A model generated the notes under the pieces. That model saw nothing but the letters and a program-made list of their open reading frames with translations, did not search any database and was not told where the DNA came from. The translations under genes and the position numbers were made by a program. Source: JAPPHA01 sp965221575 (GTDB taxonomy: Bacteria > Pseudomonadota > Alphaproteobacteria > Rhodobacterales > Rhodobacteraceae). Taken from it: a DNA stretch of 64,000 nucleotides. Positions 36,274 to 45,107 of the stretch are shown here, piece by piece; within the stretch, counting starts at the first letter, position 1, and every line of letters begins with the position of its first letter. The stretch covers positions 1,054,001 to 1,118,000 of the forward strand of contig CBDCSM010000011.1 in assembly GCA_965221575.1 (NCBI GenBank), given 5' to 3'.

Positions 36274-36918
36274 TCATCCGTCACACCGGCGCCAGACCGT
36301 AGCGAGCCAGGGCTGCTCGGCGCGGGGACGGCCGGGCGGGCGGTAATAGTGGCAAAGTTCGATGAAACCCGCACCGGTGGCGATGGCGCGCCAGGTTTCG
36401 AGATCGTAGAAACAGCCGTAACGGCCGCCGACCCAACCTTCCTCGTTCCTGCCTCGCGGATTGGAGGAGAAGAGAACGCCGCGGGGTTTTAACGCTGCTG
36501 CGAGATCTGCGAGAACGCGCGCGATCTGGCTGCTGGGCACATGGAAAAGCACGGCATTGGCGAAGATGCCGTCGAAACGGGCGGGTGGAAGGTCGAGGTC
36601 GAGAAAGTCCTGGTGCAGGACAGGGCAGCCGGACGCGGCGCGGGCGAGTGCAACCAACTCCGTGGACCCGTCCAGACCCGTGACCTCGTGCCCAAGCGCG
36701 GTGAAGGCACGGAGGTCCCTGCCCGGCCCACATCCGAGGTCGAGGATGGCGTAGGGCGGCGTACCCTCGATGGCGTCCAGCAGTGCCGAGATGTTCTGGC
36801 TCACGTCGTGGTCTTCAGTGCCGCGACGGTAAGCCACAGCCACACGATCGTATTCCGCGAGCGTGATCGCGGCAGCTCTTCGAGCCGATGCGTCGGCGTC
36901 GTGCCGGGTATCGCTCAT
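36274..36918 (-). CDS. class I SAM-dependent methyltransferase
   Basis: A 214-residue methyltransferase with motif I ILDLGCGPGRDLRAF (about residues 58-72), the acidic residue of motif II in VTGLDGS, and the FDGIFANAVLFHVP motif around residues 113-126. The N-terminal about 45 residues are charged. It stands alone on the minus strand, convergent with the dipeptide-type operon. The substrate is unknown; small-molecule methylation is likely for this Methyltransf_11-like group. Confidence 0.8.
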   Translation of the reverse strand: MSDTRHDADASARRAAAITLAEYDRVAVAYRRGTEDHDVSQNISALLDAIEGTPPYAILDLGCGPGRDLRAFTALGHEVTGLDGSTELVALARAASGCPVLHQDFLDLDLPPARFDGIFANAVLFHVPSSQIARVLADLAAALKPRGVLFSSNPRGRNEEGWVGGRYGCFYDLETWRAIATGAGFIELCHYYRPPGRPRAEQPWLATVWRRCDG

Positions 36919-37437
36919 CGAACTGTCCCGATGGTCAGCCCGGAGCGGCGAAGGTTACGGTGATTGGATTGCACCAAACGTTTCCCTGGCGGGACATCAC
37001 GAGCCGGCACGCGAACGGAGCGGCCTGCATTCCGGCCACGCCCGACTGACAATGCGCGTTCGGGCGTTGGGTGTCGTGAAAGATGCATGACGCCGACTGT
37101 CTACGTCCGGCTCCGGCCCGGCTCAAGTGGGAGGTACCGCCCGACTCCGTCTTGGCCCCGTCCTTGCGGGTGAGATCTCTTCCTCTACATGTCGTAGTAG
37201 TACGCATGTCGTGGTCGTGCACAAGACGGTTGACATGATACCGGGGTGCTGTTTCTTCCTGCTGGCTCGATCACGTGGACGACTTGCTATTGGTGAGGAA
37301 CAGTTTCGGATCGAGGAATAACGGAACGTCTATGACACGTAGTCTGAACAAGGCTGCGCACGAAAATGTTGCACGATTCGCAACTGCAGTTCACGGTTGC
37401 AAAAACTCCGGCCCGACGATGAAGGAGAAGAGAAAAT
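36919..37437. other. intergenic, no feature identified
   Basis: About 0.5 kb without a convincing gene. The last 60 bases contain the ribosome site (AAGGAGAAG) of the DUF3800 gene. Composition is less GC-rich than the operons to the left. Confidence 0.5.
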
Positions 37438-38277
37438 ATGAATGCAACCCGGACGGATCAGGAAGTTCACTTGTTCGTTGATGAAACCGGGAGTCGTCAA
37501 CCGGATCACGTGCCAACCGAGGAACGGCAAGATGGTATGGACTGCTTCGGCTTGGGCGGTGTTCTAATCGACAGGGAAGACTTAGGCCTGGTTTGGGATG
37601 CCCATCGAGAGTTCTGTAATGCCTGGGGAATCACATATCCGTTGCACTCACATGAAATTCGCGGCGGTCGAGGCAATTTCTCATGGCTGAAGAACCCCGA
37701 ACGGGCTGTGGAGTTCCTGTCCGACACTGAGGAGTTTCTTGTGAGGCTTCCAGTAGTGGGAATCGCGGCCATCATCCATCGTCCTGGATACGTGGCTCGC
37801 TATGCCGAGCGGTATGAAGGTCATCCCTGGCGCATGGACAAGACAGCATTTTCGATTTTGATCGAGCGATCGGCCAAGCATGCCCGCTCGAAGGGGCGTC
37901 GGCTCAGAGTGTTCCTCGAGCGATCAGGCAAGCAAGAGGATCGAGACATTGTTGCCTTCATGAAGGAACTCAAGGCTGAAGGCATGCCGTTCGATGGCGA
38001 CAATGCGGCCGCCTACCGTGGACTCGACGCCGGTGAATTCGGGGACCTGGTGCTTGGGGAGCCGAAGGGTCGCACGAAGCAGACGCCCTTCCTCCAGATT
38101 GCCGATCTCTATCTCTACTCTATGGCGAAGGCTGGATACGATGCCACCTACAAGCCGTACCTTGCCTTGATGAAGGCAAGTCGCCTGATCGATTCGGTCT
38201 TGTCATCCGAGAAACGACCGTTGCTCGGGATCAAATATAGCTGCTTCGATCACATAGACCACGACCAGAATACATAA
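37438..38277 (+). CDS. DUF3800 domain protein
   Basis: A 279-residue protein matching the DUF3800 plan, an RNase H-like fold. The opening VHLFVDETGSR (residues 10-20) holds the first acidic residue, and the C-terminal PFLQIADLYLYSMAKAGY contains the conserved QIADL motif. A midsection LRVFLERSGKQEDRDI carries another acidic position. DUF3800 genes are common in mobile and defence-related regions, but no precise role is established. It stands alone with a good ribosome site. Codon use is less GC-rich than in the catabolic operons, suggesting acquisition. Confidence 0.75.
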   Translation: MNATRTDQEVHLFVDETGSRQPDHVPTEERQDGMDCFGLGGVLIDREDLGLVWDAHREFCNAWGITYPLHSHEIRGGRGNFSWLKNPERAVEFLSDTEEFLVRLPVVGIAAIIHRPGYVARYAERYEGHPWRMDKTAFSILIERSAKHARSKGRRLRVFLERSGKQEDRDIVAFMKELKAEGMPFDGDNAAAYRGLDAGEFGDLVLGEPKGRTKQTPFLQIADLYLYSMAKAGYDATYKPYLALMKASRLIDSVLSSEKRPLLGIKYSCFDHIDHDQNT

Positions 38278-38640
38278 GGCCCGGTTGCCCGAGCCCTATG
38301 TCGGCCGGCTTGGCCGACCCCGGAGCGTAATGCTCTGATAATCAGAATATGGCACTGTCAATTGGAGGTGTCAAGAAAGCCGGTGGTGCGATATTCGAGG
38401 TGCTGCAGCGCCGTCGGACATCTCTGGACGATCGGTTTTGTTCTTGCACGATCGCGTTGGCGGGTGATTCCTTGCGTGTGGGCGGAGGACACGAGCAAGG
38501 CCGCTTCTTGCGCTTCGTCGCGACTGAGATTACGCAGCAAATGAACCTCCCACAGATCGCTCCCGAGGCGAAATAACATCCGGCAATCGTATATTCTCGA
38601 TGATTACTCCTTCGGCCAAATCGTTGCTCGGCTTGCAATC
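38278..38640. other. intergenic, unrecognised
   Basis: No gene is supported. A short plus-strand frame ending at 38576 has no recognisable motif. This stretch has replaced the N-terminal half of the FAD-binding hydroxylase subunit that starts just after it. Confidence 0.4.
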
Positions 38641-39126
38641 TTGAAGTTGCAGTATCAATGCCGTTCGATCCGTCCAACGGCAACACTGAAAGCGTGCTCC
38701 GTCGAATATGTGGCGTACCACAAATTCGACGTGGAAAGGACCCGGCTCACCGCGGATGAACTGATCACGTCGATCAGCATTCCGGTCGCAAACGGCACGC
38801 AGGAATTCCTGAAGGTCGGGAAGCGCAACGCGATGGTGATTGCGGTGGCAAACCTGGCTTTCGCCTGCAGCCCTGAACGGCGTCATGTCGCATGCGCACT
38901 CGGTGCGGTCGGACCAACGGTAGTCCGTTGCACCGATGCGGAAACCTTCATTCGTGAACGAATTGACTGGGGGCGTCGACGGGTCCGAAACAGAGGTGAC
39001 CTCGCCCGGTTCGGGGAAATGTGTTCCGCGGCGGCGATGCCGATCGATGATCACAGATCGACATCGCGTTACCGCCTCCACGCGATCTCGGTCATGTCCC
39101 AGCGGGCCGCCGCGCGGGCATACTGA
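38641..39126 (+). pseudogene. molybdenum hydroxylase FAD-binding subunit, C-terminal fragment
   Basis: Homology to CoxM/XdhA-type FAD subunits begins near 38700 with the YHKFDVERTRLTADELITSI segment and continues through FLKVGKRNAMVIAVANLAFA, ALGAVGPTVVRC, a FGEMCSAAAMPIDDHRST block and the closing RYRLHAISVM. The whole N-terminal FAD-binding domain is absent, so the protein cannot bind FAD normally. The intact Fe-S subunit gene follows after 11 bases. This was once a complete FAD/Fe-S/Mo operon. Confidence 0.75.
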
Positions 39127-39137
39127 GAGCGGGTCCA

Positions 39138-39617
39138 TTGGAAATCACTCGAAACTATGAACTCCGGGTCAACGGTCGAAAGCACAAGGTCGAGGCGTCC
39201 TGGCTCTGCGAGAGCCTTTTGTACGTGCTGCGCGAACGGCTCGGATTGTGGGGAACCAAGAATGCCTGCGAACAGGGCGAATGCGGATCCTGCTCGGTGT
39301 TGATGGATGGAAGGCTCGCGTGTTCATGCCTCGAGGTGGCGGCGGGCGCCGTAGGCGTGGAAATCGTGACGGTCGAAGGACTCGGAACGCCCGACGAAAT
39401 GACGGACATACAGCGATCCTTCATCGATGAAGGCGCTGTCCAGTGCGGGTTCTGCACCCCCGGCTTCATCGTGGCCGTGCATGACTTGCTACTGTCGAAT
39501 CCTTCGCCCAGCAGCCAGGAAATCAGGGAAGCCCTCGCCGGAAACTTGTGCCGATGCACGGGCTACGGCAGGGTGGAAGCTGCGGTGACGCGGGTGGCAC
39601 AGCAAAGGCAAAGGTAG
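39138..39617 (+). CDS. (2Fe-2S)-binding subunit of a molybdenum hydroxylase (CoxS-like)
   Basis: A 159-residue protein that carries electrons between molybdenum cofactor and FAD in xanthine-dehydrogenase-type enzymes. The plant-ferredoxin-like cluster motif NACEQGECGSC with a later cysteine (LACSC), and the second cluster motif QCGFCTPG..NLCRCTGY, are both complete. The start is a TTG at 39138, since no ATG precedes the conserved N-terminus. The gene is open, but both partner genes are broken, so it is probably a leftover without function. Confidence 0.85.
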   Translation: MEITRNYELRVNGRKHKVEASWLCESLLYVLRERLGLWGTKNACEQGECGSCSVLMDGRLACSCLEVAAGAVGVEIVTVEGLGTPDEMTDIQRSFIDEGAVQCGFCTPGFIVAVHDLLLSNPSPSSQEIREALAGNLCRCTGYGRVEAAVTRVAQQRQR

Positions 39618-39621
39618 CGCA

Positions 39622-41660
39622 ATGCCCGACACCGCCAAGGAAATCTCCGGAGTCGCCACGTCGTTGCAACGGCCGGACGCGGCGGACAAGGTCTGCGGCA
39701 CGTTTGAATTCTCTTCGGACCTGGTTGCCGACAACATGCTCTGGGGTGCAACGCTGCGCTCTCCGCATCCCTCTGCCAGGATTGAACGGATCGACATTTC
39801 GAAAGCATGTCGAATCGAGGGCGTCGCGGCGGTGCTTACGGCCGGGGACCTGCCAGGAAAACCGACCTACGGACTCCTGATCTCCGACCAGCCGGTTCTG
39901 GCCGACGAGATCGTCCGTTTCGAAGGTGAACCCGTGGCACTGGTTGCCGCAAAGGACATGGAAACCTGCCGCCGCGCGCTCGCCTCCATCGACGTGTCCT
40001 ACGAAGTGTTCTCGCCCCTGACGAATCCCGAACGTGCCCTGGAAGCACCGCCGGTTCACCCGGAGGGTAATCTCGTCCGGCGCGTGCCGATCAAACGCGG
40101 CGACCCCGACGCGGAAGGCGACGTCGTCGTCGACGGTGTCTACGAAATCGGCATGCAGGACCAGGCGTTCCTGGGACCGGAGTCCGGTTTGGCCGTCCCG
40201 GCCGACGATGGTGGGGTAGATCTTTACGTCGCGACGCAAGGCCTGCATCAGGACCATGTTCAACTGGCGCCTTGCCTTGGACTTCGAGGCGAGAAGGTCA
40301 GAATTCACCTGGCCGGCGTTGGTGGTGCATTTGGCGGGCGTGAAGATTTTTCCGTGCATGCCCATGCCTGCTTCCTGGCGCTTCGCACGCAACTGCCCGT
40401 CAAGATGAGCTACCTGCGGGATGAATCGTTTCGCGGGCACCTGCATCGCCATCCGGCAAAGATGCGGTACCGCCATTACGCGAAGAAATCCGGTGAACTG
40501 GTGAAAGTCGAGGCGAACATCCTGCTGGATGGCGGGGCAAATGCCTCGAGTTCATCGGCCGTTGCCGGAAACGCGGCCCGCTTTGCCTGCGGCCCCTATC
40601 GTGTTCCCAATGTCTTTGTCGAGGCAGTCTGTGTTCGGACGAACAATCATCCCTGCGGCGCCATGCGGGGCTTCGGCGCCGTCCAGGCCTGCTTCGGGCA
40701 CGAAAGCCAGATGGACAAGCTCGCCGCGGCACTTGGCAAGGATCCCCTCCAGATTCGCCTGATGAACGCACTGAAGACGGGCAACAGGTTGCCGACAGGA
40801 CAGAAGGTGCATGTACCTGCCCCTGTCCGCGAATGCCTGGAAGCCGCGGCCGCGTTTCCTCTGCCAGGTGAAACCGGCGACAATGTCGCCGGATACGGCC
40901 TGCCAGGAGGTGCGGGACGCACAGCTGACCGTTCGCGCATTCGCAGGGGCATCGGTTTTCCGTCGGCTACAAGAATCTCGCCTACTCCGAGGGATATGAC
41001 GATGACACGCGTGCGCGATGCCGCCTCGAACGCGGCAGGTTGATCATAACCAGTGCCGCGGCGGAGATCGACCAGGGATTCGTCACAATTGCCCGGCAGA
41101 TCGCGCATGAGGTCCTGGGCGTGACGGAAGTCCTGCTCGAACCGGCGAACACGTCGGATATCGGTTCGGCCCGTTCCTCGGCGGCGAGTCGTCAGACCTA
41201 CATGTCGGGCAGGGCAATCGAGATGGCCTGCAGAGAGATTGCCGACCAGGTTTGCGATAAATGCAGTGAGCGCTGGTGAGTGGATGCGGGAGACCTGTCC
41301 ATGCAGGGCGGCAGAGTGCGCTCCGATGACGGACGTGTCGATGTGGCGGTCGCTGACGCCTGTCGCGAACCGATCGAGGTGGAGGTGCAGTACAGCCACC
41401 GGCAAACGGCCGGAATGGACGAGGAAACCGGGCAGGGAGACACCGACGTATCCTGGATATTCGGTGCGCAAAGGGCTGTCGTCGATGTCGACCTCGACCT
41501 CGGACTTGTTCGCGTCGTTCAGATCGCAACCGGGCAGGATGTCGGCAAAGCGATCAACCCGTTGTCAGTGATCGGCCAAATCGAGGGCGGGATTTCGCAG
41601 GGCCTGGGACTCGCGGTCATGGAAGAAGTCCTGTCGGAGGACGGAATTGGCCATAATGCA
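39622..41660 (+). pseudogene. molybdenum hydroxylase large subunit, frameshifted and truncated
   Basis: The first about 440 codons form a good CoxL/XdhB-like N-terminal part (DKVCGTFEFSSDL, GVGGAFGGREDF, the molybdopterin-site AMRGFGAVQACFG). Near 40950 the frame shifts; the continuation RRLEGYDD-like tail and IITSAAAEIDQGF run in another frame. This frame is cut by a TGA at 41277-41279 and then goes on to GGISQGLGLAVMEE. It ends near 41660 at an IS630-type transposase fragment, before the normal C-terminus containing the catalytic glutamate. At least three lesions rule out activity. Confidence 0.85.
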
Positions 41661-42263
41661 TGACTTTGGATTTTGGCCAATGCGGGCCTGGTCCTGGAAG
41701 TACACGAGAACATCCTCGCTCGACACGCTCTCGGGAAGGCTGTCCTGAACTGACTGACTGAATGTATTATGGAATTCTTCCTGGGCCGCGGGGTTCGCCT
41801 TGGGGTGGATCGGCCGCGGAGACAGATGCCGGAAGCCGAGACGGCGAAGCATCTGACGCACGCCTTCCACCGTATAGTCCACGTCGAACCGATCCTTGAT
41901 CCACTGCTGGACCGTGGCAAGCGTCCAGCGGGAAGGCTCGCCCGCATCAGGGTCGGTGCCAGCCTCAATCTTCGACACGAGCTCCGCAGTCTGGCTCGCG
42001 TCCAGCTTCCGTGGACGGCCCGAGCGTGCAGCATCGCGCAAACCATCCAGGCCCCGGGCGTTGTAGCGCACAACCCAGTCGCGCAGGGTCTGGACATCAA
42101 CACCAACACCACACGCAATCTCGCCCCGAGACAGTTCGTCCTCAATGATCAGTGCGATCGCCCGCAAACGAACCCTGCAGTCCCGGTACTTGTGCTGCGA
42201 TGCCAGCGCGCGTAAGTTTTCGGGTGTGTGGTCAGTGCGCGTGACAGCGATTCTCGCAGACAT
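41661..42263 (-). pseudogene. IS630-type transposase, N-terminal half
   Basis: About 200 residues of an IS630-group transposase, different from the copy at 1.4 kb. The N-terminal winged-helix part (RVRLRAIALIIEDELSRGEIA, VDVQTLRDWVVRYNARGLDGLRD) and the RWTLATVQQWIKDRF segment are clear. The catalytic domain is cut just after the first acidic motif (VYFQDQARIGQN), where the sequence joins the broken hydroxylase gene; frame reading past the junction to 41565 is hydroxylase antisense. The start ATG is at 42263. Confidence 0.8.
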
Positions 42264-42342
42264 GTCATCCTCCTTCTGAGTCTTTCCTAACCACAGAATA
42301 GAAGATAACCGCACCGATCACACCCAAGATGCGCTGTTGCAA

Positions 42343-42359
42343 ATGCGAATCATTCGCAT
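42343..42359. promoter_or_regulatory. Fur-box-like palindrome without an adjacent gene
   Basis: ATGCGAAT-C-ATTCGCAT is a perfect 8-1-8 palindrome set in GCAA and GAG flanks, strongly resembling ferric-uptake-regulator binding sites. No iron-uptake gene remains nearby; the neighbours are transposase relics. Confidence 0.4.
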
Positions 42360-42426
42360 GAGTCTTTTCTAAATTGTATTGGTAATAGCCCGTATGACAT
42401 TTGCCATCTCTTCTTCGCAAACACGA

Positions 42427-42790
42427 TTAATTTGACGACCGGGAGATGTTCCAGCAAATATTGAAATGGGCCGACTCGGCGTTACGAACTGACCATTTGG
42501 CCGCTCTCGTTTGCAAGTCAATGACGGAATCTCTTTCCGAATTGTCGCGATAGGTCTCCAGTGCAGTTTTCAGGACAGGCAGTTGCTTGTATGCCTCGAG
42601 GCAACGCAGGCCCTTCTCTGCTTCCGGCATCTTGGTACCGTCCATCGCTAGGCCTCTAGTTATTGTGCCAGCGATTTACGTTGCGACACGCTCGGCACGA
42701 CACAGTTGAGGCTCTCGTTCATGTTGGTGCAAGTGAGCGTACGCCCGAGCTCAGGCGATGATCCGAGCCGGGTCGCTGTAAAGATCTCGT
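42427..42790 (-). pseudogene. IS256-type (mutator) transposase, C-terminal relic
   Basis: The minus strand encodes TLTCTNMNESLN near 42730-42770 and, after a stop and frame change, GLRCLEAYKQLPVLKTAL near 42550-42610. These match the TN..E(S/N) and GFRRLKAYKQLPVL patterns at the end of IS256-type transposases. No intact frame remains. Confidence 0.5.
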
Positions 42791-43063
42791 CCAATCCTTC
42801 GAGGACCGTGCCGGAGACGTCACCGCGTTTCTGGATTGATCGTCACCGTTTTCCGGGACGTGATCAGTAGCCTCGCCCATAATTCCAGTTCGCAACTTTA
42901 TTCATGCGCTGTTTGGAAGAAGCACTTCCGATCACAATCCCGCTGTACGGCTCGACCGCGTGGTATCCTGTGAGCGCCGCAACACCACTTACGAAGCCGG
43001 TCCTCCTAGCCAATACATTGAGCATTTGGCGGTTCTCTAGCCAGTAAGTAAGCCGCTCTCGGT

Positions 43064-43195
43064 CCGTCCGAGAACCCGGCCGCGCACATCCTCGGCGCTG
43101 ATCTCGCACACCGGCTTGCCGACGTTGTCGAAGAAGCGGCGGATCTCGGGCCGGTACGCCTTGCACGTGTTCTCGGCCAGATTGGTCATCGTCAT
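43064..43195 (-). pseudogene. possible tyrosine recombinase N-terminal relic
   Basis: The minus strand reads LAENTCKAYRPEIRRFFDNVGKP and then CEISAEDVRG, which resembles the SAM-like DNA-binding N-terminus of phage-type integrases. The catalytic domain is missing. Recognition is from a short pattern only. Confidence 0.35.
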
Positions 43196-43583
43196 TTGCT
43201 CCTCGACGCGCCCCAGGTCTGCCGAGATCGTCAGTTCCGTATTCATGGTCATGGTGAACTCCATTTCTGCGATCGTGCGCATCCGGGACATCCGGACGCG
43301 GGCTACCGACATGGAAAGAATATCACCTTCACAGGAAGGAAACGGAAAACCCGGCCTTTCACCGCCGATTCAGGCGAAAGGGTCAATTGCAACCCGTCAA
43401 GCTGGAAACAGGCCGACAGACAAAGGCACAACCCTCCAGTCACGAAACTGCTGCGAAGCAGCTTCGTTCTATTTTACTTTTGTTTACTTTTGCTTTGTGA
43501 CGGCAATTTTCGTTTGAGACTATTCTCCGCACCGCCTAGAGATGTCACGGTGCAATGGATTTCGGGATTGACGAGGCCGTACG

Positions 43584-45107
43584 GTGGAGTTTTTCTCATA
43601 CCTGACACCTGAAGACATCCGCTATGTGCACGATGCCTCGCTTGAGATCCTCGAGGAGGCCGGTCTTCTTGTCCGCAACGAGAAGGCGCGAAAGAGGTTC
43701 GCCGAACACGGCGCCCGGGTCGATCACGAAACGGAGATCGTCCGCATACCCGCCTCCGTTGTGGAGGAATGCCGGGCCGTGGTGCCGGCAACGATAACCC
43801 TGCGCGGCCGCGATCCCGACCGCGACGTGACCTTTCCCCGCAAGCTGCCGGTCGTTGCCACGGCAAGTTCGGTGCCGGACATTGCCGATCCAGTGACCGG
43901 AACCACGCGGCGGGCAACTTCGGATGACATAGCGCGCATCGCCCACCTGGTTAACGAGCTTCCCGGTTACGACGTGTTCTCGATCTCGACCCTTGCCAAC
44001 GACGCGCCCGGAGACCAGTTCAGCCTCTCGCGTTTCTATCCGGCACTGAAGAATTGCCTGAAACCCTGCCGCACCTCGGTCTACGACATCCGGGAAGCCA
44101 ATCAGGTGCTCAAGCTCGGCGAACTCATCGCCGGGTCCAAAGAGGCGTACTGGGAACGGCCGTTCATCAACTTTGGCTACTGTTCGATCGTCTCGCCCCT
44201 GACCATGGATTTCGACAGCACCGAGATGCTGATGTTCTTTGCCGAAAATGGCATCACCGCCTACGGCACGATCGCACCGATGGGAGGCCTGAGCACGCCG
44301 TTTTCGCTTTCCGGCATGCTGACCCTGATGAACGCCGAGTGGCTGGCGGCGGCGACGCTGGCGCAACTGTCCAGGCCAGGCACCGCCCAGATCTACAATT
44401 TCCTGCCTGTCTTTGCCGACATGCGCGATGGCGCATATGCCCCTGGTGCGATCGAGATCGGCATGATGAGTTCCGCCGTCTGCCAGATGGCTCGTTTCTA
44501 CAACGTTCCCGCCGGTGGAGTTCTCGGCGTGACCGATTCCAAGGTCGCCGATGCCCAGGCTGGATTCGAAAAAGGCATGTCTCCCCTTCTCGGGGCCTTG
44601 TCGGGGGTCCACTTCATTATCATGGGCGGCGTGAAAGACTCCTTGATGTCGTTCGATTTCGGCCAGGCGGTGATCGACAACGAGATCGCGCTGATGATCA
44701 AGCGGGTGCGCGACGGTTTCGGCTTTTCAGAAGAAAGCGCGTCGCTGCAGGAGATCAAGGACACGGGCCCGGCCGGTATGTTTGCCGACAACCCGGCAAC
44801 GCTGGAACGCATGCTCACGGCGACTTTCATGCCCGAACTTGCTGACAGAAAGCTGCGCGAGCAGTGGGAACGGGAGGGAGCTTCCAACATCCATCAGCGT
44901 GCGTTGAACCGGGCCCTGGACATCCTTTCGGTGCCAAACTCCGCCGCGCTGGATCACGCGGTCGACGCCCGCGTCAGGGCGGAGTTCGAAGGGCTGGTCG
45001 CGGGCGATTCAGTCCTGCAGGAAGGTTGGAAACGCTGTGACGTCGGCCCCACCGGGCCGGTGCGCGCGCGGCGCGCGACTCGACGCCGCGTCGGGACAAG
45101 AACATGA
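43584..45107 (+). CDS. MttB-like methyltransferase (trimethylamine methyltransferase family, non-pyrrolysine)
   Basis: A 507-residue TIM-barrel protein of the COG5598/MttB superfamily. Members move a methyl group from quaternary or tertiary amines to a corrinoid protein. Visible blocks include FSYLTPEDIRYVHDASLEILEEAG at the start, FPRKLPVVATASSVPDIAD, and NAEWLAAATLAQLSRPG. The frame is fully open without an internal TAG, so this is the non-pyrrolysine branch, which includes glycine betaine enzymes. The start is a GTG at 43584 with only a weak purine-rich site. Its stop overlaps the next start by four bases (ATGA), so it is coupled to the dehydrogenase gene. No corrinoid protein gene lies nearby. 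Confidence 0.82.
   Translation: MEFFSYLTPEDIRYVHDASLEILEEAGLLVRNEKARKRFAEHGARVDHETEIVRIPASVVEECRAVVPATITLRGRDPDRDVTFPRKLPVVATASSVPDIADPVTGTTRRATSDDIARIAHLVNELPGYDVFSISTLANDAPGDQFSLSRFYPALKNCLKPCRTSVYDIREANQVLKLGELIAGSKEAYWERPFINFGYCSIVSPLTMDFDSTEMLMFFAENGITAYGTIAPMGGLSTPFSLSGMLTLMNAEWLAAATLAQLSRPGTAQIYNFLPVFADMRDGAYAPGAIEIGMMSSAVCQMARFYNVPAGGVLGVTDSKVADAQAGFEKGMSPLLGALSGVHFIIMGGVKDSLMSFDFGQAVIDNEIALMIKRVRDGFGFSEESASLQEIKDTGPAGMFADNPATLERMLTATFMPELADRKLREQWEREGASNIHQRALNRALDILSVPNSAALDHAVDARVRAEFEGLVAGDSVLQEGWKRCDVGPTGPVRARRATRRRVGTRT

Noticed and set aside
39138..41660. Functional xanthine dehydrogenase operon
   Set aside because: Only the Fe-S subunit is intact; both other subunits carry truncations, and the large one a frameshift and an internal stop.
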